The translations under genes and the position numbers were made by a program. From positions 1,044,499 to 1,108,498 of the forward strand of contig NZ_JAFLNE010000001.1 in NCBI RefSeq assembly GCF_017313225.1: a stretch of DNA of 64,000 nucleotides, given 5' to 3'. The DNA comes from Allomuricauda sp. CAU 1633 (GTDB lineage: Bacteria > Bacteroidota > Bacteroidia > Flavobacteriales > Flavobacteriaceae). A model generated the notes under the pieces. It did no database searches. It saw nothing but the letters and a program-made list of their open reading frames with translations, and had not been told where the DNA came from. This document shows, one piece after another, positions 1 through 9,755 of this stretch. Every line of letters begins with the position of its first letter. Position 1 is the first letter of the stretch.

Positions 1-1377
1 GGTGGATGCCAGCGAAGCATAGGTATGGGTGACTTCCCAAAGGGAACTTTCCGCTCCGCCAAGAATTAGCGATAATCCGTAATACGATGAGGGCTTATCT
101 AGGGATTCCATTTGCATTTTGTGGAGCTTGTTATAGAATTTTTGGAGTCCATATTCTCGTAGTAATCGAACTGCAGGAACATTCAACGAACGAGAGAGTG
201 CCCGACTCACTGGAACGGCCCCCGCATATTTTTTATCAAAATTTTGAGGGTTGTACCCATTAATGACGGTGGGGACATCTTCCACTAAACTATGGGGTAA
301 TACCTGACCTTCATCCAACAATGATGCAAATAGAAAGGGTTTCAACGTACTGCCGGTACTCCGATTCTTAGTAATGATATCCACATAATTGCCATGTGCT
401 TTTCCCGAAGGGGAATTCCCCACATACCCCAAAACCTTTCGGGATTCCACATCCAAGACCAAAATGGCTAAGTTGTGGATTTCATTGCTTTTTAATTGCT
501 GATAATGGCGTTCTGCCAACAAGTTGAGTTGTTGCTGCAACGGTCTTTGAATAGAAGTGGTGATTCGCTCTCCCGGATGTTCAATCCGAATACGTTCAGT
601 GAGGTGCGGAGCAACATCAGGTAACGGGAAAGGTTTTTGGGGTAGTGGTTCGGCCACCGCCAAATCATACGTGGTTTGGTCTAGCGTGCCTTTATCCCTT
701 AACTTTTCCAGTAGTCGGTTTCGCTTTTCGAGGAATTCTTGTTCATTTCGTCCAGGGAAAATCAAGGCAGGGGCGTTGGGCAATACGGCAAGTGCCGCGG
801 ATTGTCCCCAACTGAGTTCGTGAGCCGGAATCCCAAAGTATCGCCAGGCGGCAGTTTCTAATCCTACCACGTTTCCACCATACGGGGTATGGGAGGCATA
901 CAAGTTTAAAATTTCTGACTTGGAGTGACGTAATTCCAAGCGAGTGGCCATAAAAATCTCAATGCATTTTTCCCAATAAGTACGACTTTGATTCTTTCGA
1001 CTCAACCGAATGACCTGCTGGGTAATGGTACTCCCGCCCCTTCTGGTCTCTTTAGTGAGGTTATGACCAAGGGCCTTGATAATGGAAATGGGATTGAAGC
1101 CCGGATGTTTGTAAAAATATTCATCCTCAAACAACAAAATGCATTGCTCAAATCGGTGTGGGATGGAATCCAATTGTGGAAACCGCCATTGTCCATCATC
1201 GGCAATCCGAGCTCCGATCAAACTCCCATCAGCAGCATTGACCACCGTTGAGGCTGGGTCTTCAAACAGATTTTTGGGTAGGCAGACCAACCACAAAACC
1301 AAGAGGATGCCTAAAACACCCAGCTTGATTTTGTGGTTTGCTGCTTTCTTTTTTACTGGCGACCAAAAATCCTTCAT
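1..1377 (-). CDS. pbpC: penicillin-binding protein 1C, C-terminus cut by window edge
   Basis: Bifunctional peptidoglycan synthase anchored in the inner membrane. The first 459 residues are present. A short cytoplasmic Lys-rich tail and one membrane helix (about residues 17-33) precede a GT51 glycosyltransferase domain with its EDEYFYKHPG motif near residue 80 and the RRGGSTITQQ motif. The penicillin-binding transpeptidase domain follows, with the active-site SxxK in STGSTLKP near residue 342. The KTG box and the C-terminal domain lie outside the window. ATG at 1375-1377 is the only good start; TAGGATTT lies just upstream. It sits 15 bp behind the alpha-2-macroglobulin gene, the conserved PBP1C/A2M pairing. 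Identification is firm; only the truncated end is unknown. Confidence 0.95.
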   Translation of the reverse strand, partial: MKDFWSPVKKKAANHKIKLGVLGILLVLWLVCLPKNLFEDPASTVVNAADGSLIGARIADDGQWRFPQLDSIPHRFEQCILLFEDEYFYKHPGFNPISIIKALGHNLTKETRRGGSTITQQVIRLSRKNQSRTYWEKCIEIFMATRLELRHSKSEILNLYASHTPYGGNVVGLETAAWRYFGIPAHELSWGQSAALAVLPNAPALIFPGRNEQEFLEKRNRLLEKLRDKGTLDQTTYDLAVAEPLPQKPFPLPDVAPHLTERIRIEHPGERITTSIQRPLQQQLNLLAERHYQQLKSNEIHNLAILVLDVESRKVLGYVGNSPSGKAHGNYVDIITKNRSTGSTLKPFLFASLLDEGQVLPHSLVEDVPTVINGYNPQNFDKKYAGAVPVSRALSRSLNVPAVRLLREYGLQKFYNKLHKMQMESLDKPSSYYGLSLILGGAESSLWEVTHTYASLAST

Positions 1378-1392
1378 TCAAATCCTATCACA

Positions 1393-4300
1393 TCATTGCA
1401 CCACTTTTATCCAATTTCCTTTGTTCCGTGCTTGGTAGTTGTTATCATACATGGCTTCAACCTGAGCTCCGGGCAAATAGTAATCGCCCAAGAAGGAGGC
1501 ATTCAGCTTAATGGTAAAAGTCTTGGATTTTCTCGCACCAAGGTCAAAATACAGATGAGTACGGTCATCCCGCGTATCCACGTAATCGGCTTTAGTGGCA
1601 TTGGGATTATCGCCATTCGTATACGAAGTATCCACAATTTCCCATCCACTGGGAACAATGTGGGTCAGGGCCAAGTTGTCCACATAATCGTTGGAGCTGT
1701 TAAAGACTGTAATTTGGGCCTGAAGTTCGGTGCCTTGTCGCAATTCATTCACATTGATGGAATTTCCAATGGCATCCAAATACGCGACAGAAAGGTTTAG
1801 GTTTTGTTGCTGGGCCAATTCTTCGCCTACAGGTAATTTCCCAGTCTGCGTTAGGGTGGCATAAATAGTGTTTCCTTGCTTGTTTTTCACCTGAATTTCC
1901 TCTTTGAATGATGAAATGGTAATGCTTCGTTGCGCAATGGCCCTATCGGTTTTTACTGAAACTTCCTTACCATTGTTGGTAAAGGTTAAATCGATGGACT
2001 TTCCGCCATTTTTTTGCACCATTTTTGCCATGGATAAGAGGGCAAAGGCTGTTTCTTGGGTGCTGTACCAGCTTTGGGAGGAAAGGTTTTTCGCCAAGGA
2101 AACTGCCATTTCCCTTTGTTGGGCATTACCCAAAATTACCATGGTTTCCAATGCCATTGCTCTATTTCTGAATACAGAACCATAGGTTCTATAATTGTAG
2201 TTGTTGGGTGTAAAATTAATGTTCGCCTTTTGTGCAATAGCTTGAGCCACTTCCTTCTTGCCCACCAAAGCGTAGGCAGCCGCTAGTCTCCATTTTGCCT
2301 CATTGCTCAAGTTTTTGGATTCACGAAGTCGGTTCATGGAAGCCAACTCGGGTTGTTGTGCCAATGCCAAGGTGTACAAACGGTAGGCTTGTGCAATATC
2401 ATTATTGTAGTTGGTAGCGGCATTGCTCCATTGGCGGGCAGCATTTTTCTGGTATCTCAACCAGTTGCTCAAGAAAGTTAATGGCAATTGGTAGCCTTGT
2501 TGTTTGGCTTCCAACATAAAATGACCAGCATAGGAGGTTCCCCAATTATCGGCACTGCCATAGCCGGGCCAATAACTTAAGCCGCCACTTGGGGTTTGAA
2601 AATCGCCCAGTCTACGGATGGCGGCTTTCACATTCTCTTCGATTTTCTTTTTTCGTTCAAAAGTGATGTCCAGCACATCCCCCAAAAATAATTGCGGAAA
2701 TGCTGCTGATGTGGTCTGCTCCACACAGCCATGGGGGTAGCGGAGCAAATAATCCATCCGCTTTGAGAAATCCATTGGGGGTAAGGTGGAAAATTCAATA
2801 AAGGCCTCATTGGTGCCTGAAGTACCAAAAGTTTCCATGGAAATGGTCTGGGAACCATTGGCATCAATGGTGTATAATTCGCTTCGTGTGGTGATGGGGT
2901 TAGGATTTTCGACATCAATTTCGGTTTCACTGCTGGCACTTTCCCCAGCGCCCGAAGCGGTCACTTTTATGGTTTGGAATACAGCTGCCGGATTGACCTT
3001 AAAATCAAAATTCACAATCTGCTCTCCAACCGAATTGAACGTAATATTTTTAGACGTATCACCAATGGGCTCCAAAGCCTTGCCCGCATTGATGGAAACT
3101 TTCACATTTTTCACTTTGGACTCCATGGCAAATACCGTCACGGGAATGGTTACCATTTCTCCGGGAGATAGTTTCCTTGGAATAGAAGTCAATACCATCA
3201 ACGGTTTGCGCACAGGCGTAGTTTTTTCGGTATTGCCGTAGGCGCTGTTTTGGTTACCTGCCACAACCATGGTACGGACGGAGCCCATATAATTGGGCAT
3301 GTTTATGGTGTGTGAGGCTTTTTCACCGGGTTTTAGGGTAAATGGGCCCAAATAAGTGACCACAGGTTTAAACCGTTGTGCTTTTCTGTTTTCGGCACCA
3401 GCACCAATGCCACCGCCACCAATAGCGTAGATATTATCCACACTGATGGAATAGGCGCCCATAACATCATCAAAAATATCAAAGGTTTTTACCCCAAGTG
3501 CCTGTCTTGCATAAAAAGAACTATGGATATCGGGGGTTTGGAAACGGGTCAAATCCAAGAGTCCTTCATCCACAACCGCCAAGGAATACGTCATGGTTTT
3601 TTTATTGGCTTCGGAAACGGTCACCTTAAAGGATTTTTCTGGCTCCAAGATATCTGGCATGGAAAGCTGAGGTTCCAAGAACGTAGCTGGGTCCTCAACC
3701 AAAAGCGGGACTACCCCATATAGTCGGATGGGTAAATCGTTGGCCACTTGTCCGTGTGGCTGAAGCAATGAAATATTGATAAAGGCATTCGGTGCCATTT
3801 CAGCTGTAATGGGAATTGTGGCCTTAGTTTCTTTGGCCGAAGTTTCTATCCATTGCTGGGACAATACTTCGGTGCCATTTTCTATACTGATTAGGGCACG
3901 GCCACCTCGGTCTGAAGGGAAGGTGACAATAGCTTCTTCACCCAACTTGTACTTTTCTTTATCCGCTGAGAAAATGAGGATTTTGGAACTTTCAGTGTCG
4001 TTGGAAGCCGGTCTTCGCCACCAATTGCGATAGAAATAAGCAGTACGACCTGTTGCGTGGCCAGAAACTTCATCAATAACCCGAATCAAGAATCGCCCTC
4101 CATCGCCATCAGGGACATTAATATTGAAATTGGCTTTTCCATTAGCACCTGTGGTAATGCTCATTTCTTTGAAGGGACGATGCACGGTGGCATTTTCGTA
4201 TCGGGAGAGATTGTCGTAACCCCGGTTCCACCACCAACGCCATTCAATTTTAAAAATTTGGACTTTTAGTTTTCGATTGCTGGATGTGTTTCCTTGGGAA

Positions 4301-6951
4301 TCCACACTGACCACATCAAAAGAGGTGTTTTCATCAGTTAAATAAGAACCATATTGGCGTGCTTTTGGAGAGCGAAGCCCCACAAAATGGGAAAAAGGAG
4401 CCAAATTTTTGGAAAATACATCGATGGAAAAATCGCCACCACCTTCAAAAACCTTGGTGGTAAATGTAGCCTGAAGCATTCCAGGAGCGTTGCCATTCAC
4501 ATTGATTTTTTCATTAATGTTTAAAACGCCATTGGCATCCAATTTGGAGGAAATCCATTGCAATTCGGTCTCGTTGAAACTACGCACAGGATCTTGAAAG
4601 ACGTAGTCTTTAAATTTTGGGAAAGCGGTATTGGTTTGCTTTAAGGTGGCATTGATATCGATTTTAAGATTGCGGGCAGGAGCGCCATGTAACCATTGTA
4701 CAGTGGCTTTCCCCCGATTGTTGGAGTTGGCGGTCAAAACTTCATCATCAAACGAAAAGTCCACTTTTAAGCGATTGGGCTTTACGGTTGCGATTTTTAA
4801 ACTTTTGTTGAATTGGGCACCTCCTACCACAATTTTGGCATTCCACGTTCCGGTTGGGGAATTGGCTTGGGTGGGAACTGGGAAATAATAGAATTTTTCC
4901 TCCTTTTTGGCGTACAAGCCGTCAGATACTGGAAGGGTTTCTTCTGTAAGTACATTGCGCTGCACCAATTTGCCATGGGCATCGGTGACCTCCAATGTTA
5001 CAGGATGACCTTTAGGCAATGGGTTGGCCGAGTCATCCAAAACAAAGGTTAGGTGGGCCACATCGCCTGGTCGGTGCACCCCTCTTTCGGTATAGATAAA
5101 GCCTTGAAGTCCGCTTTGCAGTTCTTCCCCAGAAACATCAAACTTGCTTAGGGAAAGGGCATTGCCATCCATTAATTTGGCATAGGCAAAATTGTTGCCG
5201 TTTTGGGCCACGGCAAAGGCAATATTTTTATCGCTGTCAAAAACTGCAAATCCGGAAGCGTCAGTGGTTATCTCTCCCAATAATTGTTGTTGGTAATTGT
5301 ATAGTTTGATATTGGTGTTGGCCTCAGGTTTGGTTGTCAATAGGTTGGTGGCTGCAAAATGGTATGATCGGTTGTTCCCTTTTTTGGCAATGAGCCCCAA
5401 ATCACTGCCCAACAGGTTGGTATAGGCGATACGAGTGTCGTTATAATAGGCCGAATGGCATGGATTGTCACGTTCTTGCCAATTATAGTCATACTCTCGC
5501 CAATAATAAATCTCGTTATCCCAGTAGCGCTCTTCCAAAGCCTCATCATTGGAATTTTGCGAGGCATAGTCAATTGATGTTTCTTCGATGGCTTCGGAAT
5601 CACCACAATCATAGGTAGTATGTTCTTTTTTAAAGCTGAACTCGACCCTGTACAACGATCCTGGATGAATTTTAATCAATTCGGAAAGGTCCAGGGCATG
5701 GGCTTTCCAGTAACTGGAATTTTCTTCCCCCGTTTCAGATAGTGGAATGATTTTGTAGGCCACCCTACGACCCACGGGTCTTAAATCGGATAAATATTCC
5801 GTACCAAAATTATTATTTTGAAGGTACTGCAGCATATTATTTTCGTAAACCTGAATAACACGTACCTCCACGGCGGAGAGGTTCACGGTTTCAAAATAAA
5901 TGGGTGTTGATGCTGCATTGGGTAAAACAGTACCTTTGGAAATCAATCGGACATTGGGTTTCAATTGCTCAAAAGAAACCAGCTCTGAGAAGGTTTTGCT
6001 TAGTGTAAAGCCGTATTCGCTCTTTATGCCTTCAAAGGCATTCACCCGAACTTCGCCCAAAATACGGTTGGAAGGATAGACTTTGAGCACATTGCCATCA
6101 ATTTCGTATCTAAGGCTTTCAGCATTTTCAATGGTCACTAACCCATTCAAGTTTTGGCTTTGTTGCAAGGGTTCGGAAAAATTCAAGGTCAAAACCGCAT
6201 TTGGGGCAGAGGAGGTGTTTGCATCCACGATTACAAATTTGTTGAGTCCCGGAATGTTATATTTTTCAGAGCCTTCGTTGTCAATGCCCAATGTTTTTCC
6301 CGTCCAGTTGATGGTAAGCTCATCATCTTCTGTTTTACGGGAAATACTGTCGATTTTGAAACTGTAGTATTGGGCGTTATCGGAGGTGTTGTCCCATTTT
6401 ACCGAAACCTTCTTGCCGTCTTGTTGTACCGAGAGCACACTGTTGATTTTAGAGGCTTCCAAAATATCGGAGGCATCCAAGGTCCCAGTCAAATATTGCC
6501 ATTCCCGGCTGTAAGATTGTAGGTTGCCTAGATTGATTTTAAAGTTTGGCGAGATGGTCTTAAAGCTGAAAGTGTATTTTTTAAAATCACTCTCAACGTC
6601 CTCCATGAGTCTGTTCAAGGATAAAGTAACTACATACTCCGTATCGGGTTTTAAATATTCGGAAGGCTGAAAGGTAAGTTCCCTGCCATTTTCGATCATC
6701 AATGTTCCCTCAATGCTTGGCGAAATTTTGAGGTACTCCGCAGGAAGTTCTTGATTCACCTCATATTGGGTCAATTGTTGGGCCAAAACAATTTTAATGG
6801 GGGTTGAGATGCTTTGATTTCCGTGGGTGTGGTAACTAATGTAATCCTTGAATTTAAACAGGTTGTCCGTTTCGCCTTTACCCGTCTTTTTTTTGCAGGA
6901 GACAACAAAAATCAATAGAAAAACAATGGAAATTCTGAGAAGCCTTGACAT
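1393..6951 (-). CDS. bacterial alpha-2-macroglobulin family lipoprotein
   Basis: Large (1852 aa) periplasmic protease-trap protein. A lipoprotein signal ends at the VVSC box near residue 19, so it is likely anchored in a membrane. The N-terminal half is a chain of beta-sandwich MG domains. An MG7/A2M region lies around residues 1000-1150. The thioester motif GCVEQ is intact, with Cys1409 and Gln1412, inside an alpha/alpha-toroid (TED) domain that starts YPHGCVEQTTSAAFPQL. In this family the thioester covalently captures attacking proteases, and the partner PBP1C repairs peptidoglycan; pbpC follows 15 bp downstream. A TATTTTTG -7 box lies about 50 bp upstream of the start. Length and motifs match the YfhM-like class with a preserved thioester. 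Confidence 0.96.
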   Translation of the reverse strand: MSRLLRISIVFLLIFVVSCKKKTGKGETDNLFKFKDYISYHTHGNQSISTPIKIVLAQQLTQYEVNQELPAEYLKISPSIEGTLMIENGRELTFQPSEYLKPDTEYVVTLSLNRLMEDVESDFKKYTFSFKTISPNFKINLGNLQSYSREWQYLTGTLDASDILEASKINSVLSVQQDGKKVSVKWDNTSDNAQYYSFKIDSISRKTEDDELTINWTGKTLGIDNEGSEKYNIPGLNKFVIVDANTSSAPNAVLTLNFSEPLQQSQNLNGLVTIENAESLRYEIDGNVLKVYPSNRILGEVRVNAFEGIKSEYGFTLSKTFSELVSFEQLKPNVRLISKGTVLPNAASTPIYFETVNLSAVEVRVIQVYENNMLQYLQNNNFGTEYLSDLRPVGRRVAYKIIPLSETGEENSSYWKAHALDLSELIKIHPGSLYRVEFSFKKEHTTYDCGDSEAIEETSIDYASQNSNDEALEERYWDNEIYYWREYDYNWQERDNPCHSAYYNDTRIAYTNLLGSDLGLIAKKGNNRSYHFAATNLLTTKPEANTNIKLYNYQQQLLGEITTDASGFAVFDSDKNIAFAVAQNGNNFAYAKLMDGNALSLSKFDVSGEELQSGLQGFIYTERGVHRPGDVAHLTFVLDDSANPLPKGHPVTLEVTDAHGKLVQRNVLTEETLPVSDGLYAKKEEKFYYFPVPTQANSPTGTWNAKIVVGGAQFNKSLKIATVKPNRLKVDFSFDDEVLTANSNNRGKATVQWLHGAPARNLKIDINATLKQTNTAFPKFKDYVFQDPVRSFNETELQWISSKLDANGVLNINEKINVNGNAPGMLQATFTTKVFEGGGDFSIDVFSKNLAPFSHFVGLRSPKARQYGSYLTDENTSFDVVSVDSQGNTSSNRKLKVQIFKIEWRWWWNRGYDNLSRYENATVHRPFKEMSITTGANGKANFNINVPDGDGGRFLIRVIDEVSGHATGRTAYFYRNWWRRPASNDTESSKILIFSADKEKYKLGEEAIVTFPSDRGGRALISIENGTEVLSQQWIETSAKETKATIPITAEMAPNAFINISLLQPHGQVANDLPIRLYGVVPLLVEDPATFLEPQLSMPDILEPEKSFKVTVSEANKKTMTYSLAVVDEGLLDLTRFQTPDIHSSFYARQALGVKTFDIFDDVMGAYSISVDNIYAIGGGGIGAGAENRKAQRFKPVVTYLGPFTLKPGEKASHTINMPNYMGSVRTMVVAGNQNSAYGNTEKTTPVRKPLMVLTSIPRKLSPGEMVTIPVTVFAMESKVKNVKVSINAGKALEPIGDTSKNITFNSVGEQIVNFDFKVNPAAVFQTIKVTASGAGESASSETEIDVENPNPITTRSELYTIDANGSQTISMETFGTSGTNEAFIEFSTLPPMDFSKRMDYLLRYPHGCVEQTTSAAFPQLFLGDVLDITFERKKKIEENVKAAIRRLGDFQTPSGGLSYWPGYGSADNWGTSYAGHFMLEAKQQGYQLPLTFLSNWLRYQKNAARQWSNAATNYNNDIAQAYRLYTLALAQQPELASMNRLRESKNLSNEAKWRLAAAYALVGKKEVAQAIAQKANINFTPNNYNYRTYGSVFRNRAMALETMVILGNAQQREMAVSLAKNLSSQSWYSTQETAFALLSMAKMVQKNGGKSIDLTFTNNGKEVSVKTDRAIAQRSITISSFKEEIQVKNKQGNTIYATLTQTGKLPVGEELAQQQNLNLSVAYLDAIGNSINVNELRQGTELQAQITVFNSSNDYVDNLALTHIVPSGWEIVDTSYTNGDNPNATKADYVDTRDDRTHLYFDLGARKSKTFTIKLNASFLGDYYLPGAQVEAMYDNNYQARNKGNWIKVVQ

Positions 6952-7000
6952 GTCAAAAAGGAATTAATTACACAATACATTTAGCCAAAGCCAAGATAGC

Positions 7001-7008
7001 CAAAAATA
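7001..7008 (-). promoter_or_regulatory. -7 box for the A2M-pbpC operon
   Basis: TATTTTTG on the minus strand fits the Bacteroidota -7 consensus TAnnTTTG. It would give a leader of roughly 45 nt for the alpha-2-macroglobulin gene. No clear -33 TTG was seen. The 6952-7171 gap holds nothing else recognisable. Confidence 0.5.
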
Positions 7009-7171
7009 GATAGGGGGCTTGTTCTGTTTTACGGATGGTGCATTAGGATTTACGAATGGATGTTCTGGTAAAGATTTCTCATTGTGAAACATTTATGATT
7101 TTTCTAAGAAGGATGAAGTGATAAAAGAAATATATTCATTCCATCAACAACAATCAAAAAACAATCACATC

Positions 7172-7585
7172 ATGATGCCAAAACACATTCTCCTTTTTTT
7201 ATCAGTATTAGCTTTTGGAACTACGCAAGCCCAGTCGGATTATCAACTGGTTGAACAAACTGTAAATTACTATTTGGATGGAGGGACCAACAATGATTTT
7301 GAAACCTTAAAAAAGGCCTTCCATGAAACGGCTACCATGAAGTTTATAGGGCAAGATGGCTACACCGAGGTAAACGCCATTGATTTTTTTCAAAAAGGTA
7401 TGAAACCAGGCCCTAAGCAAAATAGAAAAACTAGGATAGCAGACATCACCATTGCTGGAAACGCGGCCAATGCCCGTTTGGAAATTGATTATCCCGATTT
7501 CACCTTTATCGATTTTATGAATCTATTGAAAGTTGATGGGGAATGGAAGATTGTGAGCAAGATTTTCTATAGAAAAGTGGATTAG
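7172..7585 (+). CDS. secreted NTF2-like / putative lumazine-binding family protein
   Basis: Small secreted protein of the SnoaL/NTF2-like fold, close to the 'putative lumazine-binding' (Lumazine_bd_2) group. A signal peptide (MPKHILLFLSVLAFGTTQAQ) is followed by a single domain: a cone-forming helix (YQLVEQTVNYYLDGGTNNDF), the FHETATMKFIG strand, and a C-terminal DGEWKIVSKIFY strand. The start was set at the ATG pair 7172/7175 directly before the signal peptide. An in-frame GTG at 7118 would add an implausible polar stretch. Ligand and role are unknown; family members often lie in metabolic or stress loci. It stands alone, convergent with the TPM gene that ends 4 bp downstream. Confidence 0.82.
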   Translation: MMPKHILLFLSVLAFGTTQAQSDYQLVEQTVNYYLDGGTNNDFETLKKAFHETATMKFIGQDGYTEVNAIDFFQKGMKPGPKQNRKTRIADITIAGNAANARLEIDYPDFTFIDFMNLLKVDGEWKIVSKIFYRKVD

Positions 7586-7589
7586 GGGA

Positions 7590-8384
7590 CTACCACCCTC
7601 CCGAGGCACCACCACCTCCAAATCCGCCGCCTCCAAAGCCGCCACTGAAACCGCCTCCACCACCAAAACCGCCGCTTCCGAAACCACCAGAGGAGCCAGA
7701 GCTACGCCCCATATTGCTCAAGATGATCATATCCCAAATATCCAAACCTCTACCATGGCGTCCACCACCTTTGCCACCGCCCTTGTTTTTACGACTCCAA
7801 AGAATGACCATAATCACAATGAAGACGATGATGAGAAAGAACATTTTTTTTGGAAATTCGGAGTTTCGGTCAAATGAACGGTCTTCTTTGAATTCCCCGT
7901 TCAGTACTTGAAAAATAGCGTCTGCGCCTTTGTCCAAGCCGGTATAGTAATCCCCTTTCTTAAACTCAGGTATGATAACGGATTCAATAATACGTTTGGA
8001 CATAAAATCGGTGAGGGAACCTTCAACTCCATAACCGGTGTTGATGGCGATTCGTCTATCGTCCCTGGCCAGAAGCACGAGTACGCCGTTATCTTTATCA
8101 GCCTGACCTATGCCCCATTTTTGGCCCCATTGCGCTCCTAAATAGTTGATGTTTTCTCCTTCAGTGGAACTGATGATGGCGATTACAATCTGGGTTGAGG
8201 TACTATCGGAATACCGAATCAATTTTTGTTCCAGTGCATTGCTTTGTGAAGAAGATAGGAGGTTTACATAATCATAGACGCTGGTCTGTTTTTTGGGCTT
8301 TTCGGGTATGGTATACTGCCCCCAGCTTATGGAAACACATAAAAAAGCAAGTACAAAAAGGCTAGCCTTTGGATATAGCATCAC
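7590..8384 (-). CDS. TPM domain protein, YgcG-like, with glycine-rich tail
   Basis: 264-aa membrane protein. It has a signal peptide (to about residue 22), a TPM_phosphatase/Psb32-like domain (about 30-160, with the NDNGVLVLLARDDRRIAINTGYGVEG-type core), a transmembrane helix near 182-200, and a Gly/Ser-rich tail ending GGGGASGGW. This architecture matches the YgcG family, thought to act at the membrane, often in photosystem or membrane-protein quality control; its activity here is unknown. It overlaps the upstream TPM gene by 23 bp and follows lemA, the usual LemA-TPM-TPM cluster, so the three proteins probably work together. Confidence 0.9.
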   Translation of the reverse strand: MMLYPKASLFVLAFLCVSISWGQYTIPEKPKKQTSVYDYVNLLSSSQSNALEQKLIRYSDSTSTQIVIAIISSTEGENINYLGAQWGQKWGIGQADKDNGVLVLLARDDRRIAINTGYGVEGSLTDFMSKRIIESVIIPEFKKGDYYTGLDKGADAIFQVLNGEFKEDRSFDRNSEFPKKMFFLIIVFIVIMVILWSRKNKGGGKGGGRHGRGLDIWDMIILSNMGRSSGSSGGFGSGGFGGGGGFSGGFGGGGFGGGGASGGW

Positions 8385-8799
8385 TCAACTCATTGGTGTC
8401 ATTATGGTCCCATGGAAAGTGGGATTCCAATTCCTTTCCAGCCATCAAGATGCCTTCAACAATACCTTGTTTAAACTGTCCTTTTTTAAAGTGGGAAGCC
8501 ATGACGTCTTTAGTGGTGTTCCAAAACCCTTTGGGAACAGCACGGTCAATGCCGGTATCGCCGTAGATTACAAATTTTTTATCGTCGACAGCAACATAGA
8601 TCAACACGCCGTTGCTTTCTTTGGTATTGTCCATTTTGAGGAAATGAAACAGTTGCTGGGCCCTGCTAAAATGGTCTATTTTGGCGACACCCTCAATATG
8701 CACACGAATTTCTCCGGAAGTGTTCTTCTCTGCCTCCAAAATGGCATCGATGATTTCCCGTTCCTCTTCTGCGGTTAAAAACTCTTCAACATGCGACAT
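8362..8799 (-). CDS. TPM domain protein, short cytosolic form
   Basis: 145-aa protein made almost entirely of one TPM domain. It has no signal peptide or membrane helix, so this copy is probably cytoplasmic while its neighbour is exported. Recognisable segments are the N-terminal EFLTAEEEREIIDAILEAE helix, GEIRVHIEG, NGVLIYVAVDDKKFVIYGD and the following KGFWNTTKDVMASHFK. It starts 2 bp after the LemA stop and overlaps the next TPM gene by 23 bp, which suggests translational coupling in one operon. Confidence 0.9.
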   Translation of the reverse strand: MSHVEEFLTAEEEREIIDAILEAEKNTSGEIRVHIEGVAKIDHFSRAQQLFHFLKMDNTKESNGVLIYVAVDDKKFVIYGDTGIDRAVPKGFWNTTKDVMASHFKKGQFKQGIVEGILMAGKELESHFPWDHNDTNELSDAISKG

Positions 8800-8801
8800 G
8801 T

Positions 8802-9401
8802 CTAATCGAAGTCAAAATTAACATCAGGGGCGTTCTCTGCGCCGGGATTAGCTTCAAAGTATGTCATTTTTTCAAATCCAAAAATATTAGCCAACAAATT
8901 GTTAGGGAAGTTGCGTACATGTTCGTTATAAGGTTGAACAGATTGATTGAACTTGTCGCGAGCTATATTTATTCGATTTTCCGTGCCTTCCAACTGGGAT
9001 TGCAGTTCCAAGAAATTTTGATTGGCCTTCAGCTCAGGATAACGTTCAACCACTACAAGCAACCTACTAAGTGCATTGGTAAGACCACTTTGAGCTTCGT
9101 TGAAAGCAGATAATTGTTCAGGGGTAATATTTGTGGGATCAATATTTACAGATGAAGCTTTGGCCCGCGCTTCAATGACATCTGTCAAGGTGCCTCGTTC
9201 AAAATCGGCCGCCCCTTGAACTGTCTTGACCAAGTTTCCAATGAGATCGCTCCGTCGTTGATACGTGCTTTCCACATTGGCCCATTCTTGTTTAGTAGTT
9301 TCTTCCAGATTAATAGTCTTGTTGTAGAAGCTTTTGGTCCAACCAAATATTCCGACAGCTATAATTGCAATTACAATTAACGAGATTAGCCATTTTTTCA
9401 T
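8802..9401 (-). CDS. LemA family protein
   Basis: 199-aa membrane-anchored, helical protein. One N-terminal helix (residues 4-21) is followed by the LemA domain with YNKTINLEETTKQEWANVES, YQRRSDLIGNLVKTVQGAA and RYPELKANQNFLELQ, all typical of the family. LemA proteins have an inner-membrane helix and a helical-bundle domain outside; their biochemical role is not settled. Full length. It lies between a MerR regulator and two TPM genes on the same strand with gaps of 24 and 2 bp. Confidence 0.93.
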   Translation of the reverse strand: MKKWLISLIVIAIIAVGIFGWTKSFYNKTINLEETTKQEWANVESTYQRRSDLIGNLVKTVQGAADFERGTLTDVIEARAKASSVNIDPTNITPEQLSAFNEAQSGLTNALSRLLVVVERYPELKANQNFLELQSQLEGTENRINIARDKFNQSVQPYNEHVRNFPNNLLANIFGFEKMTYFEANPGAENAPDVNFDFD

Positions 9402-9425
9402 TTTCTATGGTTTTAGTGTTTCTGA

Positions 9426-9755
9426 TTATAGCTGTTCCTTGATCTTCAACAGTTCGGCCTTTACCTTTTGGAGTTTCTGAACGACTTCGAAGGTGGAAAG
9501 CGTTTTCTGTTTTTCTTCTTTCAGATGGGTTTTAGCACCTTCCAAGGTAAAGCCACGTTCCTTTACCAAATGATAGATCAATTGAAGGTTGTGGATGTCC
9601 TGTGGTGTAAATTTCCGATTGCCCTTGGCATTTTTTTTGGGCTGGAGCACATCAAACTCTTTTTCCCAAAACCGAATCAGGGAAGTATTCACCCCAAATG
9701 CTTTGGCTACTTCGCCAATGCCATAGTACCGTTTTTCGGGAAGATCTACGTGCAT
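9426..9755 (-). CDS. MerR family transcriptional regulator
   Basis: 109-aa DNA-binding protein. The N-terminal MerR winged helix-turn-helix (YYGIGEVAKAFGVNTSLIRFWEKEF, residues about 10-34, then NRKFTPQDI) is followed by a coiled dimerisation helix with no ligand-binding domain. This short type is common in Flavobacteria next to M23 peptidase genes. Its ATG shares one base with the stop of the upstream peptidase gene (TAATG), so the two are translationally coupled. Its targets are unknown. Confidence 0.92.
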   Translation of the reverse strand: MHVDLPEKRYYGIGEVAKAFGVNTSLIRFWEKEFDVLQPKKNAKGNRKFTPQDIHNLQLIYHLVKERGFTLEGAKTHLKEEKQKTLSTFEVVQKLQKVKAELLKIKEQL